Below are positions 51,269 to 59,595 of a stretch of 64,000 bases of DNA, one piece after another (the first letter of the stretch is position 1; every line of letters begins with the position of its first letter). This DNA comes from Bradyrhizobium sp. Y36 (GTDB lineage Bacteria; Pseudomonadota; Alphaproteobacteria; Rhizobiales; Xanthobacteraceae), in NCBI RefSeq assembly GCF_002531575.1, contig NZ_NWTI01000004.1:124001-188000 (forward strand). The letters are read 5' to 3'. Below the pieces are notes generated by a model. It did not search any database. It had not been told where the DNA came from and saw only the letters and a program-made list of their open reading frames with translations. Both the position numbers and the translations under genes were made by a program.

Positions 51269-52918
51269 TCATTCCGCCGGCTGAAGAGCGACGGGCATCT
51301 GGACTTCCGCCTCGCCGACGCGAACGGTCATCCAGAGATTGTAGGCCATGATCAGCGAGCCGATCAGGAACAGGCCGCCGCCGGCGGCGCGGATGATGTA
51401 GAAGGGATGCATCGCCTCGACGGTTTCGATGAAGGAATATTCGAGGAAGCCGAGCGAGGTGTAGGCGCGCCACATCAGGCCCTGGAGGATGCCGGACACC
51501 CACATCGCCGAGATGTAGAGGACGATGCCGAGGGTCGCGACCCAGAAGTGCCAGTTGACGAGCTTCAGGCTGTAGAGGCCCTTGCGATTCCAGGCCCACG
51601 GCACCAGGCAGTAGAGCGCGCCGAAGGAGACGAAGCCGACCCAGCCGAGCGCGCCGGAATGCACGTGGCCGATGGTCCAGTCGGTGTAGTGGCTGAGCGA
51701 GTTGACCACCTTGATCGACATCATCGGACCTTCGAAGGTCGACATGCCGTAGAAGGCGACGGAGACCACGAGCATGCGCAGCACGGGATCGGTGCGCAGC
51801 TTGTCCCAGGCGCCCGACAGCGTCATCAGGCCGTTGATCATGCCGCCCCAGGAGGGCATCCACAGCATGATCGAGAAGGTCATGCCCAGCGTCTGGGTCC
51901 AGTCAGGCAGCGCCGTGTAGTGCAGATGGTGGGGACCTGCCCAGATGTAGAGGAAGATCAGCGCCCAGAAGTGGATGATCGACAGCCGGTAGGAATAGAT
52001 CGGCCGCTCGGCACGCTTGGGAATGAAGTAGTACATGATGGCGAGGAAGCCGGCGGTCAGGAAGAAGCCGACCGCGTTGTGGCCGTACCACCACTGGAAC
52101 ATGGCGTCCTGGATGCCGCCCCAGGCGACATAGGACTTCGAGCCGAACACCGAGACGGGAAGCGCCGGGTTGTTGCCGAGATGCAGGACCGCGATCGTCA
52201 CGATAAAGGCGAGATAGAACCAGTTCGCGACGAAGATGTGCGGCTCCTTGCGCTTGATGACAGTGGCAAGGAAGACGAGCAGGTAGGCGACCCAGACGAT
52301 GGTCAGCCACAAATCGGCGTACCATTCCGGCTCGGCATATTCCTTCGACTGGGTGACACCGAGCAGATAGCCGGTGCCCGCGATCAGGATGAAGAAATTG
52401 TAGCCGACCACGACGAACCACGGCGCGAGGTCACCGGCGAGGCGCGCGCGGCAGGACTTCTGCACCACGTAGAAGGAGGTGGCGATGAGAACGTTGCCGC
52501 CGAAGGCGAAGATCACGGCCGAGGTGTGTAACGGCCGCAGGCGGCCGAAGCTGGTCCAGGGCAGATCGAGGTTCAGCGCGGGCCAGGCCAGCTGCGAGGC
52601 GATGAGGAGGCCGACGAGGAAGCCGGCAATGCCCCAGAACATCGCCATGAAGGAGGAGAACTTGATCGGCCCCATGTTGTAGTTGGGGCGCCCGTTGATC
52701 TCCTGCGGCGGCAGCGCCGCCGGGCGATCGAGGTAGCGGTTGATGATGACGAACACCGCCGCCAGGCTCGCCGCCGCGCTGAGCGCGGCATGGAAGGCGA
52801 AAGGCGCGTCGAGCGCCTTGGCCGAAGCGATTACGCAAAGGAAGGCGGTGACTGCGAACACGACAGCCAGGCCGCTTTCACCGATGGTCATGGATTTGGA
52901 AATGGAGGGCTGGCTCAT
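51269..52918 (-). CDS. fixN: cbb3 cytochrome oxidase catalytic subunit FixN/CcoN
   Basis: 549 residues, about fourteen membrane segments (first spans include [20 protein letters not shown]). Haem-copper oxidase core: haem ligand regions [16 protein letters not shown] near 130, [17 protein letters not shown] near 275 (CuB His and the cross-link tyrosine of cbb3 type), and [13 protein letters not shown] near 325. It reduces oxygen at very low tension and pumps protons. A perfect TTGAT-N4-ATCAA FixK box lies 63 bp upstream. First gene of fixNOQP. Confidence 0.97.
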   Translation of the reverse strand: MSQPSISKSMTIGESGLAVVFAVTAFLCVIASAKALDAPFAFHAALSAAASLAAVFVIINRYLDRPAALPPQEINGRPNYNMGPIKFSSFMAMFWGIAGFLVGLLIASQLAWPALNLDLPWTSFGRLRPLHTSAVIFAFGGNVLIATSFYVVQKSCRARLAGDLAPWFVVVGYNFFILIAGTGYLLGVTQSKEYAEPEWYADLWLTIVWVAYLLVFLATVIKRKEPHIFVANWFYLAFIVTIAVLHLGNNPALPVSVFGSKSYVAWGGIQDAMFQWWYGHNAVGFFLTAGFLAIMYYFIPKRAERPIYSYRLSIIHFWALIFLYIWAGPHHLHYTALPDWTQTLGMTFSIMLWMPSWGGMINGLMTLSGAWDKLRTDPVLRMLVVSVAFYGMSTFEGPMMSIKVVNSLSHYTDWTIGHVHSGALGWVGFVSFGALYCLVPWAWNRKGLYSLKLVNWHFWVATLGIVLYISAMWVSGILQGLMWRAYTSLGFLEYSFIETVEAMHPFYIIRAAGGGLFLIGSLIMAYNLWMTVRVGEAEVQMPVALQPAE

Positions 52919-52974
52919 GCGGATTCTCTCTGAAAGAACACAACGCCAAGAACCACACTCGCCATCACCGGGAA

Positions 52975-52988
52975 TTGATTGAAATCAA
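52975..52988 (-). promoter_or_regulatory. FixK box upstream of fixN
   Basis: TTGATTTCAATCAA, a perfect TTGAT-N4-ATCAA site. Its centre is 63.5 bp from the fixN ATG; with class II geometry the transcript starts near 52941. Confidence 0.9.
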
Positions 52989-53171
52989 GAACGGCACTTA
53001 AGTTCTTCGCAGCGGGCTAAGATCTTGCTGGCTCCCTGCGGATTTCGGCCGGTTGACCTGCCCCTGCCGCCTCTGAAGGCGGCAACAACCATGTGGAAAA
53101 TTCGTGCGCGCGCCTCGCCGCAGGGAATCAGGGGGGGAAACAGTTCCGGCGCCGCGCGCAAGACGACAACA

Positions 53172-53193
53172 GCCTCCGTAGAATCACGGAGGC
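53172..53193 (-). terminator. Hairpin after the CBS gene
   Basis: GCCTCCGT-N6-ACGGAGGC perfect 8-bp stem 32 bp beyond the CBS stop. A weak T/G-rich tail follows. Confidence 0.6.
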
Positions 53194-53224
53194 TGCGCGT
53201 GGACTTGCGATCGGGGCTGATCCG

Positions 53225-53650
53225 TCAGTCGCGGGCCGTCGCCTGGAGTGCTGCGATGACGTCCTCGCGGGCGATGATTCCGACCAGCTTCTGCGCGCTG
53301 TCGAGCACGATGATGCTCCGGATGCGATGCTCGACCATGATCTGAAGCACGCGTGTCAGGCGCGTGTCGGGGCTGACATAAATGAACTCGGGCGTCATGA
53401 CGTCGCCGACCTTGCGGCTCATCAGGTCGTGATAGCGAGGCAGCATCTGGCTCGGCGTGAAGGCGAAGCACTTCAGGATGTCGAATTTGGTGACGATGCC
53501 GACCACCTGTCCGTCGTCCTCGACCGGATAGGAGTTGAAGTCGTCGGTCTCGAACATCTCGCTGAGCTCGAGCAAGTCGCGGTCGCGCTGCACCGCCTTG
53601 ACGTTGCGCGTCATGTAGCCGTCGACGGTCTGTTCAAGAAATCTGTACAC
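53225..53650 (-). CDS. CBS-domain pair protein
   Basis: 141 residues with GTG start and GGAGGAC upstream. Two CBS repeats: VDGYMTRNVKAVQRDRDLLE...FNSYPVEDDG..VGIVTKFDIL and VGDVMTPEFIYVSPDTRLTR...RSIIVLDSAQKLVGIIAREDV. Such pairs bind adenosine nucleotides and sense energy state. It follows uspA by 34 bp, probably in one operon under a FixK-type box, suggesting a role in the low-oxygen energy shift. A hairpin terminator follows. Confidence 0.87.
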   Translation of the reverse strand: MYRFLEQTVDGYMTRNVKAVQRDRDLLELSEMFETDDFNSYPVEDDGQVVGIVTKFDILKCFAFTPSQMLPRYHDLMSRKVGDVMTPEFIYVSPDTRLTRVLQIMVEHRIRSIIVLDSAQKLVGIIAREDVIAALQATARD

Positions 53651-53684
53651 GGCGCGTCCTCCTCGATCCGATTCCGGCCGGCCG

Positions 53685-54518
53685 TCAGTGCGACAGCAGC
53701 ACGCTGCGGGCAGTCTGCGTGACCAGATACTGGGTGACGCCTCCCAGGATCAGTTCACGAAATCTCGAATGACCATAGGCGCCCGCCACGATCAGGCCGG
53801 CATCGACGTCGCCGGCGACTTTCTCCAGTTGCGCGGCGGCGGTTTCGTTCCTGCCGCCCTCGCAGATGCGCGCCGTCGCGGTGACGCCGTGGCGGGCAAG
53901 CCAGGCGGCAACGTCGGTGACGCCTGCCGTCACGACCGCACGATCCTCGTCGCGCTCGGGAACGGCGGCGATGGTGACCTCCTTCGCCTTGCGCAGCATC
54001 GGCAGCGCATCGGCCACCGCCCGCCGCGCTTCCGGCGTGTCCTTCCACGCCACCAGCACGCTGCGCAGGTCGAGCCAGTCGACCGCGTCGGGGACGACCA
54101 GAAGCGGGCGTCCGGCCTGCATCACCAGATCCTTGGGGCTTGCGAGCGCGAACGCGTCGGAAAAGGCCGGGCTCTGCCCGCCGCTGACGACAATGTCGGC
54201 GCAGCGCGCCTGCGCCAGGGCGAATCGCGCCGGAAAGTCCATGGCACTGCGCCACTCCGCGTGTCCCCCGCGATTCCTGGTGGCGGCACGGAATTGCGCC
54301 TCGAGGCCGGCCAGCCGCCGCTTGACCGAGGCTTCGCCTTCGTCGATCAGCGCTTGCGCCTCGGCGCCGTCGGTGAAATAGAGCGGCGGTGCGAACTGTG
54401 CCGCGGCGACCCCGACGATGGCCGCCTCGAATCGCTCGGCAAGCTCACCGGCAACCTGAAGACGCGCCTCGTTGGACTGATCGAGCGCCAGGCTGACCAT
54501 CACCGTCGCGTATGTCAT
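53685..54518 (-). CDS. Universal stress protein (tandem UspA domains)
   Basis: 277 residues from ATG 54518 with GGAG upstream. Two Usp-like halves: MTYATVMVSLALDQSNEARL at the start, and a second beginning LDLRSVLVAWKDTPEAR near residue 150. The C-terminal G-x-x-G-x9-G-(S/T) nucleotide loop is present (VAGAYGHSRFRELILGGVTQ). A partly degenerate FixK-like box lies 64 bp upstream. In related rhizobia Usp genes beside fix genes are induced without oxygen; that is expected here too. Confidence 0.87.
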   Translation of the reverse strand: MTYATVMVSLALDQSNEARLQVAGELAERFEAAIVGVAAAQFAPPLYFTDGAEAQALIDEGEASVKRRLAGLEAQFRAATRNRGGHAEWRSAMDFPARFALAQARCADIVVSGGQSPAFSDAFALASPKDLVMQAGRPLLVVPDAVDWLDLRSVLVAWKDTPEARRAVADALPMLRKAKEVTIAAVPERDEDRAVVTAGVTDVAAWLARHGVTATARICEGGRNETAAAQLEKVAGDVDAGLIVAGAYGHSRFRELILGGVTQYLVTQTARSVLLSH

Positions 54519-54575
54519 CGGAATTCTCCAGTGCAAAAACCTTGGTGAAATCTACGCCGGCCTCCGCACTTCGGG

Positions 54576-54589
54576 ATGAGATAGATCAA
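54576..54589 (-). promoter_or_regulatory. Degenerate FixK-like box upstream of uspA
   Basis: TTGATCTATCTCAT has one perfect half and one weak half. Its centre is 64.5 bp from the uspA ATG, the same distance as in fixG and close to fixN. Confidence 0.5.
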
Positions 54590-54716
54590 GAAGGCCGCCG
54601 ACGCCCGGCTTGCCGTCAATCCGCAAGCGACGGAACTTGCCACCGGCCCGGCCTTGAGCGACATTGGGGGAGTGGTAACCGCGTCCGGAGCCGCCCCATC
54701 AGGATAGGAGCATCAT

Positions 54717-56234
54717 TTGTCGCCGACCCGCGTAACGCACTTGCAGGACGATGGTCGGGGCGAACGTTTTCGCGTTCGGATCGAAGGGTTTGGCGTCGGC
54801 ACCTGGGATCTCGATCTCGCGACACGGGAATTGGACTGGTCCGACACCGCCAGGGTTTTGCTCGGCGTCGAGCCCGATCAGCCGCCGAGCTACGAGCTCT
54901 TTCTGTCGCGCCTTCAACCTCCGGACCGAGAGCGGGTCGAGAGCGCAGTCAAGCGCGTCTCCGAGCGTGGCGGCGGCTTCGACGTGTCTTTCAGGGTGGC
55001 GAACGCCGCCGGCAGCGGGCAGTGGATCCGCGCCCGGGCCGGAGTCATTCGGGACGAAGCCGGCGCGGCCCGTCATCTCAGCGGCATCTTTCTCGACATC
55101 GACGAGGAAAAGCAGGTCGAGGAGGCGCTGCGCACCCGCGAAACCCACCTCCGCTCCATTCTCCACACCATTCCCGACGCCATGATCGTGATCGACGGTC
55201 ACGGCATCATGCAGCTCTTCAGCACGGCCGCGGAGCGCCTGTTCGGCTGGTCCGAGCACGAGGCGATCGGCCAGAATGTCAGCATTCTGATGCCGGAGCC
55301 CGATCGCAGCCGCCACGACGGCTACATCGCCCGTTACCGCACCACGAACGATCCGCACATCATCGGCATCGGCCGCATCGTGACCGGCAAGCGCCGCGAT
55401 GGCACGACTTTTCCGATGCACCTGTCGATCGGCGAGATGGAATCCGCCGGCGAACCCTATTTCACGGGCTTCGTCCGCGACCTCACCGAGCACCAGCAGA
55501 CCCAGGCCCGGCTGCAGGAATTGCAATCCGAGCTCGTCCACGTCTCGCGGCTGACCGCGATGGGCGAAATGGCCTCCGCGCTCGCCCACGAGCTCAACCA
55601 GCCGCTGGCGGCGATCAGCAATTACATGAAGGGATCGCGGCGCCTGCTCGCCGGCAGCAGCGATCCCAACTCACCGAAGGTCGAAAGCGCGCTCGATCGC
55701 GCAGCGGAGCAGGCCTTGCGCGCCGGCCAGATCATCCGGCGCCTGCGCGACTTCGTCTCCCGCGGCGAATCGGAGAAGCGGGTCGAGAGCCTGTCCAAGC
55801 TGATCGAGGAGGCCGGCGCGCTCGGGCTCGCCGGCGCGCGCGAGCAGAACGTGCAGCTCCGCTTCAGGCTCGATCCCGACGCCGATCTCGTCCTTGCCGA
55901 CCGGGTGCAGATCCAGCAGGTGCTGGTCAATCTGTTCCGCAACGCGTTGGAGGCGATGGCGCAGTCCCAGCAGCGCGAGCTCGTCGTCGCCAACACCCGC
56001 GTCGGCGACGACATGATCGAAGTGGAGGTCTCCGACTCCGGTACCGGCTTCCGGGACGACGTCATTCCAAACCTGTTCCAGACCTTCTTCACCACCAAGG
56101 ACACCGGCATGGGCGTTGGGCTCTCCATCAGCCGCTCGATCATCGAGGCTCATGGCGGCCGCATGTGGGCCGAGAACAATGCATCGGGCGGCGCAACATT
56201 CCGCTTCACTCTGCCGGCAACCGACGAAAGCTGA
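54717..56234 (+). CDS. fixL: Oxygen-sensing histidine kinase FixL
   Basis: 505 residues, the same length as B. diazoefficiens FixL. Start is TTG (TAGGAG seven bases upstream); no ATG fits the N-terminus. PAS-A covers roughly residues 15-135. The haem PAS covers 140-258, with haem ligand His200 (DRSRH) and signalling Arg220 (HIIGIGR). The kinase has phosphoacceptor His291 (ALAHELNQPL), N box NLFRNALEAM and G boxes SDSGTGF and GMGVGLS. Soluble: no membrane segment. Oxygen on haem inhibits the kinase; low oxygen leads to FixJ phosphorylation. Confidence 0.97.
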   Translation: MSPTRVTHLQDDGRGERFRVRIEGFGVGTWDLDLATRELDWSDTARVLLGVEPDQPPSYELFLSRLQPPDRERVESAVKRVSERGGGFDVSFRVANAAGSGQWIRARAGVIRDEAGAARHLSGIFLDIDEEKQVEEALRTRETHLRSILHTIPDAMIVIDGHGIMQLFSTAAERLFGWSEHEAIGQNVSILMPEPDRSRHDGYIARYRTTNDPHIIGIGRIVTGKRRDGTTFPMHLSIGEMESAGEPYFTGFVRDLTEHQQTQARLQELQSELVHVSRLTAMGEMASALAHELNQPLAAISNYMKGSRRLLAGSSDPNSPKVESALDRAAEQALRAGQIIRRLRDFVSRGESEKRVESLSKLIEEAGALGLAGAREQNVQLRFRLDPDADLVLADRVQIQQVLVNLFRNALEAMAQSQQRELVVANTRVGDDMIEVEVSDSGTGFRDDVIPNLFQTFFTTKDTGMGVGLSISRSIIEAHGGRMWAENNASGGATFRFTLPATDES

Positions 56235-56237
56235 TTC

Positions 56238-56855
56238 ATGGCGACCAAGGGACATGTCTACGTCATCGACGACGACGCCGCGATGCGCGATTCGCTGAAT
56301 TTTCTGCTCGATTCCGCTGGATTCAGCGTCACGCTGTTCGATGACGCGCTCGCCTTTCTCGATGCCCTGCCCAGCCTCGGCTTCGGCTGCGTCGTCTCCG
56401 ACGTGCGCATGCCCGGCCTCGACGGGATCGAGCTCTTGAAGCGGATGAAGGCGCAGCAAAGCACATTCCCGATCCTGATCATGACCGGTCACGGCGACGT
56501 GCCGCTCGCGGTCGAGGCGATGAAGCTCGGGGCGGTCGATTTCCTGGAAAAGCCGTTCGATGACGACCGTCTCACCGCGATGATCGAGTCGGCGATCCGC
56601 CAGGCCGAGCCCGCCGCCAAGAACGAAGCCGTCGCGCAGGACATCGCCGCCCGCGTGGCCTCCTTGAGCCCCCGGGAGCGCCAGGTCATGGAAGGGCTGA
56701 TCGCGGGCCTGTCCAACAAGCTGATCGCCCGCGAATACGACATCAGCCCGCGCACCATCGAGGTCTATCGGGCCAACGTCATGACCAAGATGCAGGCCAA
56801 CAGCCTTTCGGAGCTGGTCCGGCTGGCGATGCGCGCCGGCATGCTCAACGACTGA
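56238..56855 (+). CDS. fixJ: Two-component response regulator FixJ
   Basis: 205 residues. Receiver domain at 1-125 with acidic pocket IDDDAAMRD, phospho-acceptor Asp55 (CVVSDVRMPG) and Lys in FLEKPFDD. LuxR/GerE DNA-binding domain at 140-200 (LSPRERQVMEGLIAGLSNKL, ISPRTIEVYRANVMTKM). It starts three bases after the fixL stop. Phosphorylated FixJ should activate fixK2 through the box at 57434-57456. Confidence 0.97.
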   Translation: MATKGHVYVIDDDAAMRDSLNFLLDSAGFSVTLFDDALAFLDALPSLGFGCVVSDVRMPGLDGIELLKRMKAQQSTFPILIMTGHGDVPLAVEAMKLGAVDFLEKPFDDDRLTAMIESAIRQAEPAAKNEAVAQDIAARVASLSPRERQVMEGLIAGLSNKLIAREYDISPRTIEVYRANVMTKMQANSLSELVRLAMRAGMLND

Positions 56856-56881
56856 GGCTGATCGGATTTGGGCAAATCGGA

Positions 56882-56895
56882 TTGAGGCAAGTCAA
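56882..56895 (+). promoter_or_regulatory. TTGA-N6-TCAA motif upstream of the single-domain response regulator
   Basis: TTGAGGCAAGTCAA, centred 40.5 bp from the ATG at 56929. As an activating class II site this would make the transcript leaderless; it might instead be a repressing site or chance. Confidence 0.4.
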
Positions 56896-56928
56896 GGCCA
56901 CTTCCCAATGCTATGCTAGCCAAGCAGG

Positions 56929-57342
56929 ATGATCGAGGTCGGTTCACATCATGAGCGGCCGTCGTCCTCAGCGCTCCCCACCGTCTACGTGGTCGATGAT
57001 GATGCCGCCGTTCTGGGCTCTCTGCGGTTTCTACTGGAAACCGACGGCTTTGCCGTGCGGACTTTCAGGAGCGGCACCGCGCTGCTCAACGCGGGCGTCG
57101 CGCGCGGAGCGGACTGCTACGTCATCGACTACAAGATGCCCGACATCAACGGCATCGAGCTGGCCAACCGCCTGCGCCAGGCCGATCGCGGCACGCCCGT
57201 GATCCTGATCACCGGCTATCCGGACGAGAACATTTCGGCCCGAGCTGCCGCGGCGGGCGTCAAGGACGTGGTCCTGAAGCCGCTCCTGGACGAAAATCTG
57301 GTCAAGCGCATCCGCCGCGCCATCCAGGATCGCCCCCGCTAG
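56929..57342 (+). CDS. Single-domain response regulator next to fixK2
   Basis: 137 residues, a receiver only. Acidic pair in VVDDDAAVLGS, phospho-Asp in CYVIDYKMPDINGIEL near residue 64, Thr in VILITGYPDE and Lys in VVLKPLLDEN. No output domain. Position between fixJ and fixK2 matches the B. diazoefficiens gene order (bll2758-like gene). It may compete for FixL phosphate or act on FixK2 output; unproven. A TTGA-N6-TCAA motif lies 40 bp upstream of its ATG. Confidence 0.88.
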   Translation: MIEVGSHHERPSSSALPTVYVVDDDAAVLGSLRFLLETDGFAVRTFRSGTALLNAGVARGADCYVIDYKMPDINGIELANRLRQADRGTPVILITGYPDENISARAAAAGVKDVVLKPLLDENLVKRIRRAIQDRPR

Positions 57343-57433
57343 CTATTTGTTCTATATTGGCTTTTCTGAAGATCCGGACGCATTGAGCGTGCGCGGCCGA
57401 GCGGATCCGGATCGGGTCCTCGCCTCCGGACAT

Positions 57434-57456
57434 CTACGTAAGGCAACCCCCTTAAG
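57434..57456 (+). promoter_or_regulatory. Candidate FixJ binding site upstream of fixK2
   Basis: CTACGTAAGG then CAACCCCCTTAAG resembles the TACGTA-type FixJ site of other rhizobial fixK promoters. It lies 70-90 bp before the fixK2 start. Confidence 0.7.
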
Positions 57457-57463
57457 ATATCGC

Positions 57464-57476
57464 TCGAAATTTTCGA
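57464..57476 (+). promoter_or_regulatory. TCGAAA-T-TTTCGA dyad in the fixK2 leader/promoter
   Basis: Perfect 13-bp dyad eight bases beyond the FixJ-like site. It does not match the TTGA FixK box and I cannot name a binding protein. Confidence 0.4.
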
Positions 57477-57525
57477 AGCCCCTGATACCGCGTACCAAAG
57501 CGTCATCACAACGGAGATGGCGCAG

Positions 57526-58221
57526 ATGCTGACCCAGACGATCAACACCCAGGCGATCAACACCCTTGTCGGCAAGATTGCCCCTGCCCATCCCGTCACC
57601 GACCAGTTCGGCGCGATCACGGGCCACGTCGGTCTGGTCGCCACGGAATTCTCCTACCGCAAGGACGAGGAAATCTACGGCGAGGACGAGCCGGCCGAGT
57701 ATGTCTACCAGGTCGTGTCGGGCGCTGTGAGCAGCTACAAGCTCCTCTCCGACGGCCGCCGCCAGATCGGCGCCTTCCATCTTCCCGGCGACGTGTTCGG
57801 CCTCGAATCCGGTCCCGCTCACCGCCTTGCTGCCGAAGCCATCATCGACACCACCGTCCGTCTCGTGAAGCGCGCCAGCCTCGAGAAGGCTGCAGGCACC
57901 GACGTGCAGGTTGCCCGCAAGCTCTGGGCCATGACCGCCGGCGAGCTGCGCCATGCCGAAGACCACATGCTGCTGCTGGGCCGCAAGACCGCGATGGAGC
58001 GCGTTGCGACCTTCCTGCTCGAAATGGACCGCCGCCTCGCCGTTGCCGGCATGATGGCCCTGCCGATGTGCCGCCGCGACATCGGCGACTATCTCGGCCT
58101 CACGCTCGAAACCGTGTCGCGCGCGCTGTCGCAGCTTCACGCCCAGGGCATTCTCGGTTTCTCCGGCGCCCGCCAGATCGTGCTGCGCAATCGCCAGCGC
58201 CTGCAGCATCTCGACGCCTGA
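57526..58221 (+). CDS. fixK2: CRP/FNR-type regulator FixK2
   Basis: About 231 residues from ATG 57526 (ATG 57517 gives three more, but it has no spacing to the GGAG that serves 57526). Cyclic-nucleotide-binding fold, then a helix-turn-helix with recognition helix LTLETVSRALSQL whose E-SR pattern contacts TTGA boxes. No N-terminal Fe-S cysteines, unlike FNR. The single cysteine (Cys182, in LPMCRRDIGD) corresponds to the redox-reactive Cys183 known in FixK2. Activates cbb3 and other microaerobic genes. A strong terminator follows. Confidence 0.95.
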   Translation: MLTQTINTQAINTLVGKIAPAHPVTDQFGAITGHVGLVATEFSYRKDEEIYGEDEPAEYVYQVVSGAVSSYKLLSDGRRQIGAFHLPGDVFGLESGPAHRLAAEAIIDTTVRLVKRASLEKAAGTDVQVARKLWAMTAGELRHAEDHMLLLGRKTAMERVATFLLEMDRRLAVAGMMALPMCRRDIGDYLGLTLETVSRALSQLHAQGILGFSGARQIVLRNRQRLQHLDA

Positions 58222-58242
58222 TCGGTTTCTCCCCCGTGACTT

Positions 58243-58278
58243 GGCCGGCCGAACTCGCTTCGGCCGGCCTTTTCTTTT
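58243..58278. terminator. Terminator between fixK2 and the MFS gene
   Basis: GGCCGGCCGAA-CTCGC-TTCGGCCGGCC (11-bp perfect stem) followed by TTTTCTTTT on the plus strand. It ends fixK2 and lies close to the convergent MFS stop. Confidence 0.85.
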
Positions 58279-58282
58279 GCGG

Positions 58283-59572
58283 CTATCGCACGGTGCGCCG
58301 CGTCTCCGGCATCACGAAGAGAATCAGCAGGAGCCCGGTCGCGGCAATGCCGGACAGCCCGATAAAGGCGGTCGCGTTGCCGAACTTGTCGCTGACATAG
58401 CCGCCGAGCGCCGTGCTCAGGGACGCGCCGATGCCGGTCGCGGTGCCGACGATGCCCTGCGCCAGGTTGAAATGGCCGCTGCCGAAGGCGACGTCGGCGA
58501 CGATCAGCGGAATCATGACCGCGAATACCGCTGCGGTAATGCCGTCAAACACTTGCACGAGCACCAGGAGATAGGGGTCGCGCACGGTTGCGAACAACAA
58601 GCCGCGAATCGCCAGCGCGCCGAAACCGATCAGCAACAGCGGCCGTCGGCCCCAGAGCTGCGCCTTGCGCCCCACCGTCGGCGACAGCAGGGCCACGATC
58701 GCCTGGGGAACCACGATGCAAAAGGCGACGAGCACCGTCGCCCATTGGGCGGACCGCGCCGTCACCGCGCTTGCCATCAGCGGCATCATGGAAGCGTTCG
58801 CCAGTTGCAACAGCAGAACGCTGAGGGCGAAGACGATCAGCGGACGCTGCCGGATCAGATGCCAAATGTTGGTGTCGCCGCGATCTGCCGATTCGCGCGG
58901 CATCTCGCCGTGACAGCGGGCGATATCGACTTCCTTTTCGCGGATGTACGAGAGCGCGATCAGGGTCGGGATCGCGAGCAGGAAAGTGACCAGGAACACC
59001 GAGCGGCTCGACAACAGATAGCCCGCGGTACCCATCACCGCCGCCGCGACGCCGTTGCCGAGGGAGGCGAAGCGCGCGTTGCGGCCGAGCCGCTCGCCGA
59101 TCGCGAGCGGACCGACGAGGCCAAGGCTGATCGCCGCAATCGCCGGCCCCAGCACGCAGCTCGCCGCCGCGTGCAAGGTGGCCGCGGCCACCACGACGGG
59201 AAAGATCGGCATCGCGGCATAGGCCAGTGCGCAAGCCCCGATGGTCGCAATGGCGAGGGCGGCGACCAGGCGCTCGGATTTCGCGGCATCGATGATCGCG
59301 CCGCCCGGCATCTGCCCGATCAGGGCGACGATGCCGCCGATCGACAGGACGAGGCCGATCTCGACCTGGGTCCATTTCTGGGTAGTCAGATAGACCGCGA
59401 TGAAGGGGCCGAATCCGGTCTGCACGTCGGCGAGGAAGAAGATGAACCAATCGAGGCCGCGCAAGCTCTGGCGCGACGGCGCCGGAATGCCGGCGGCCGG
59501 TGGCGCGGCGACGTTGCCCCCTTCAACGCGGCCTTCGCAATCTGCACGGTTCGGCTTCCTCGACAACAGCAC
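58283..59572 (-). CDS. MFS transporter
   Basis: 429 residues with GTG start as the longest frame; the true start is uncertain because the first 35 residues are not membrane-like. About twelve membrane segments with a sugar-porter-like loop GRKAQLWGRRPLLL near residue 315 and an N-terminal loop GGAIIDAAKSERLV. Substrate unknown. Its stop is convergent with fixK2 and shares the terminator region. Only 23 bp separate it from the PRC-barrel gene upstream, so they may be co-transcribed. Confidence 0.85.
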   Translation of the reverse strand: MLLSRKPNRADCEGRVEGGNVAAPPAAGIPAPSRQSLRGLDWFIFFLADVQTGFGPFIAVYLTTQKWTQVEIGLVLSIGGIVALIGQMPGGAIIDAAKSERLVAALAIATIGACALAYAAMPIFPVVVAAATLHAAASCVLGPAIAAISLGLVGPLAIGERLGRNARFASLGNGVAAAVMGTAGYLLSSRSVFLVTFLLAIPTLIALSYIREKEVDIARCHGEMPRESADRGDTNIWHLIRQRPLIVFALSVLLLQLANASMMPLMASAVTARSAQWATVLVAFCIVVPQAIVALLSPTVGRKAQLWGRRPLLLIGFGALAIRGLLFATVRDPYLLVLVQVFDGITAAVFAVMIPLIVADVAFGSGHFNLAQGIVGTATGIGASLSTALGGYVSDKFGNATAFIGLSGIAATGLLLILFVMPETRRTVR

Positions 59573-59595
59573 AGGCGGTCAGCCCTCCCTGCACC

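Noticed and set aside
54512..56344. 610-codon frame overlapping fixL in another frame
   Set aside because: fixL has exact length and key residues of known FixL; the alternative translation is Arg/Pro-rich without motifs.
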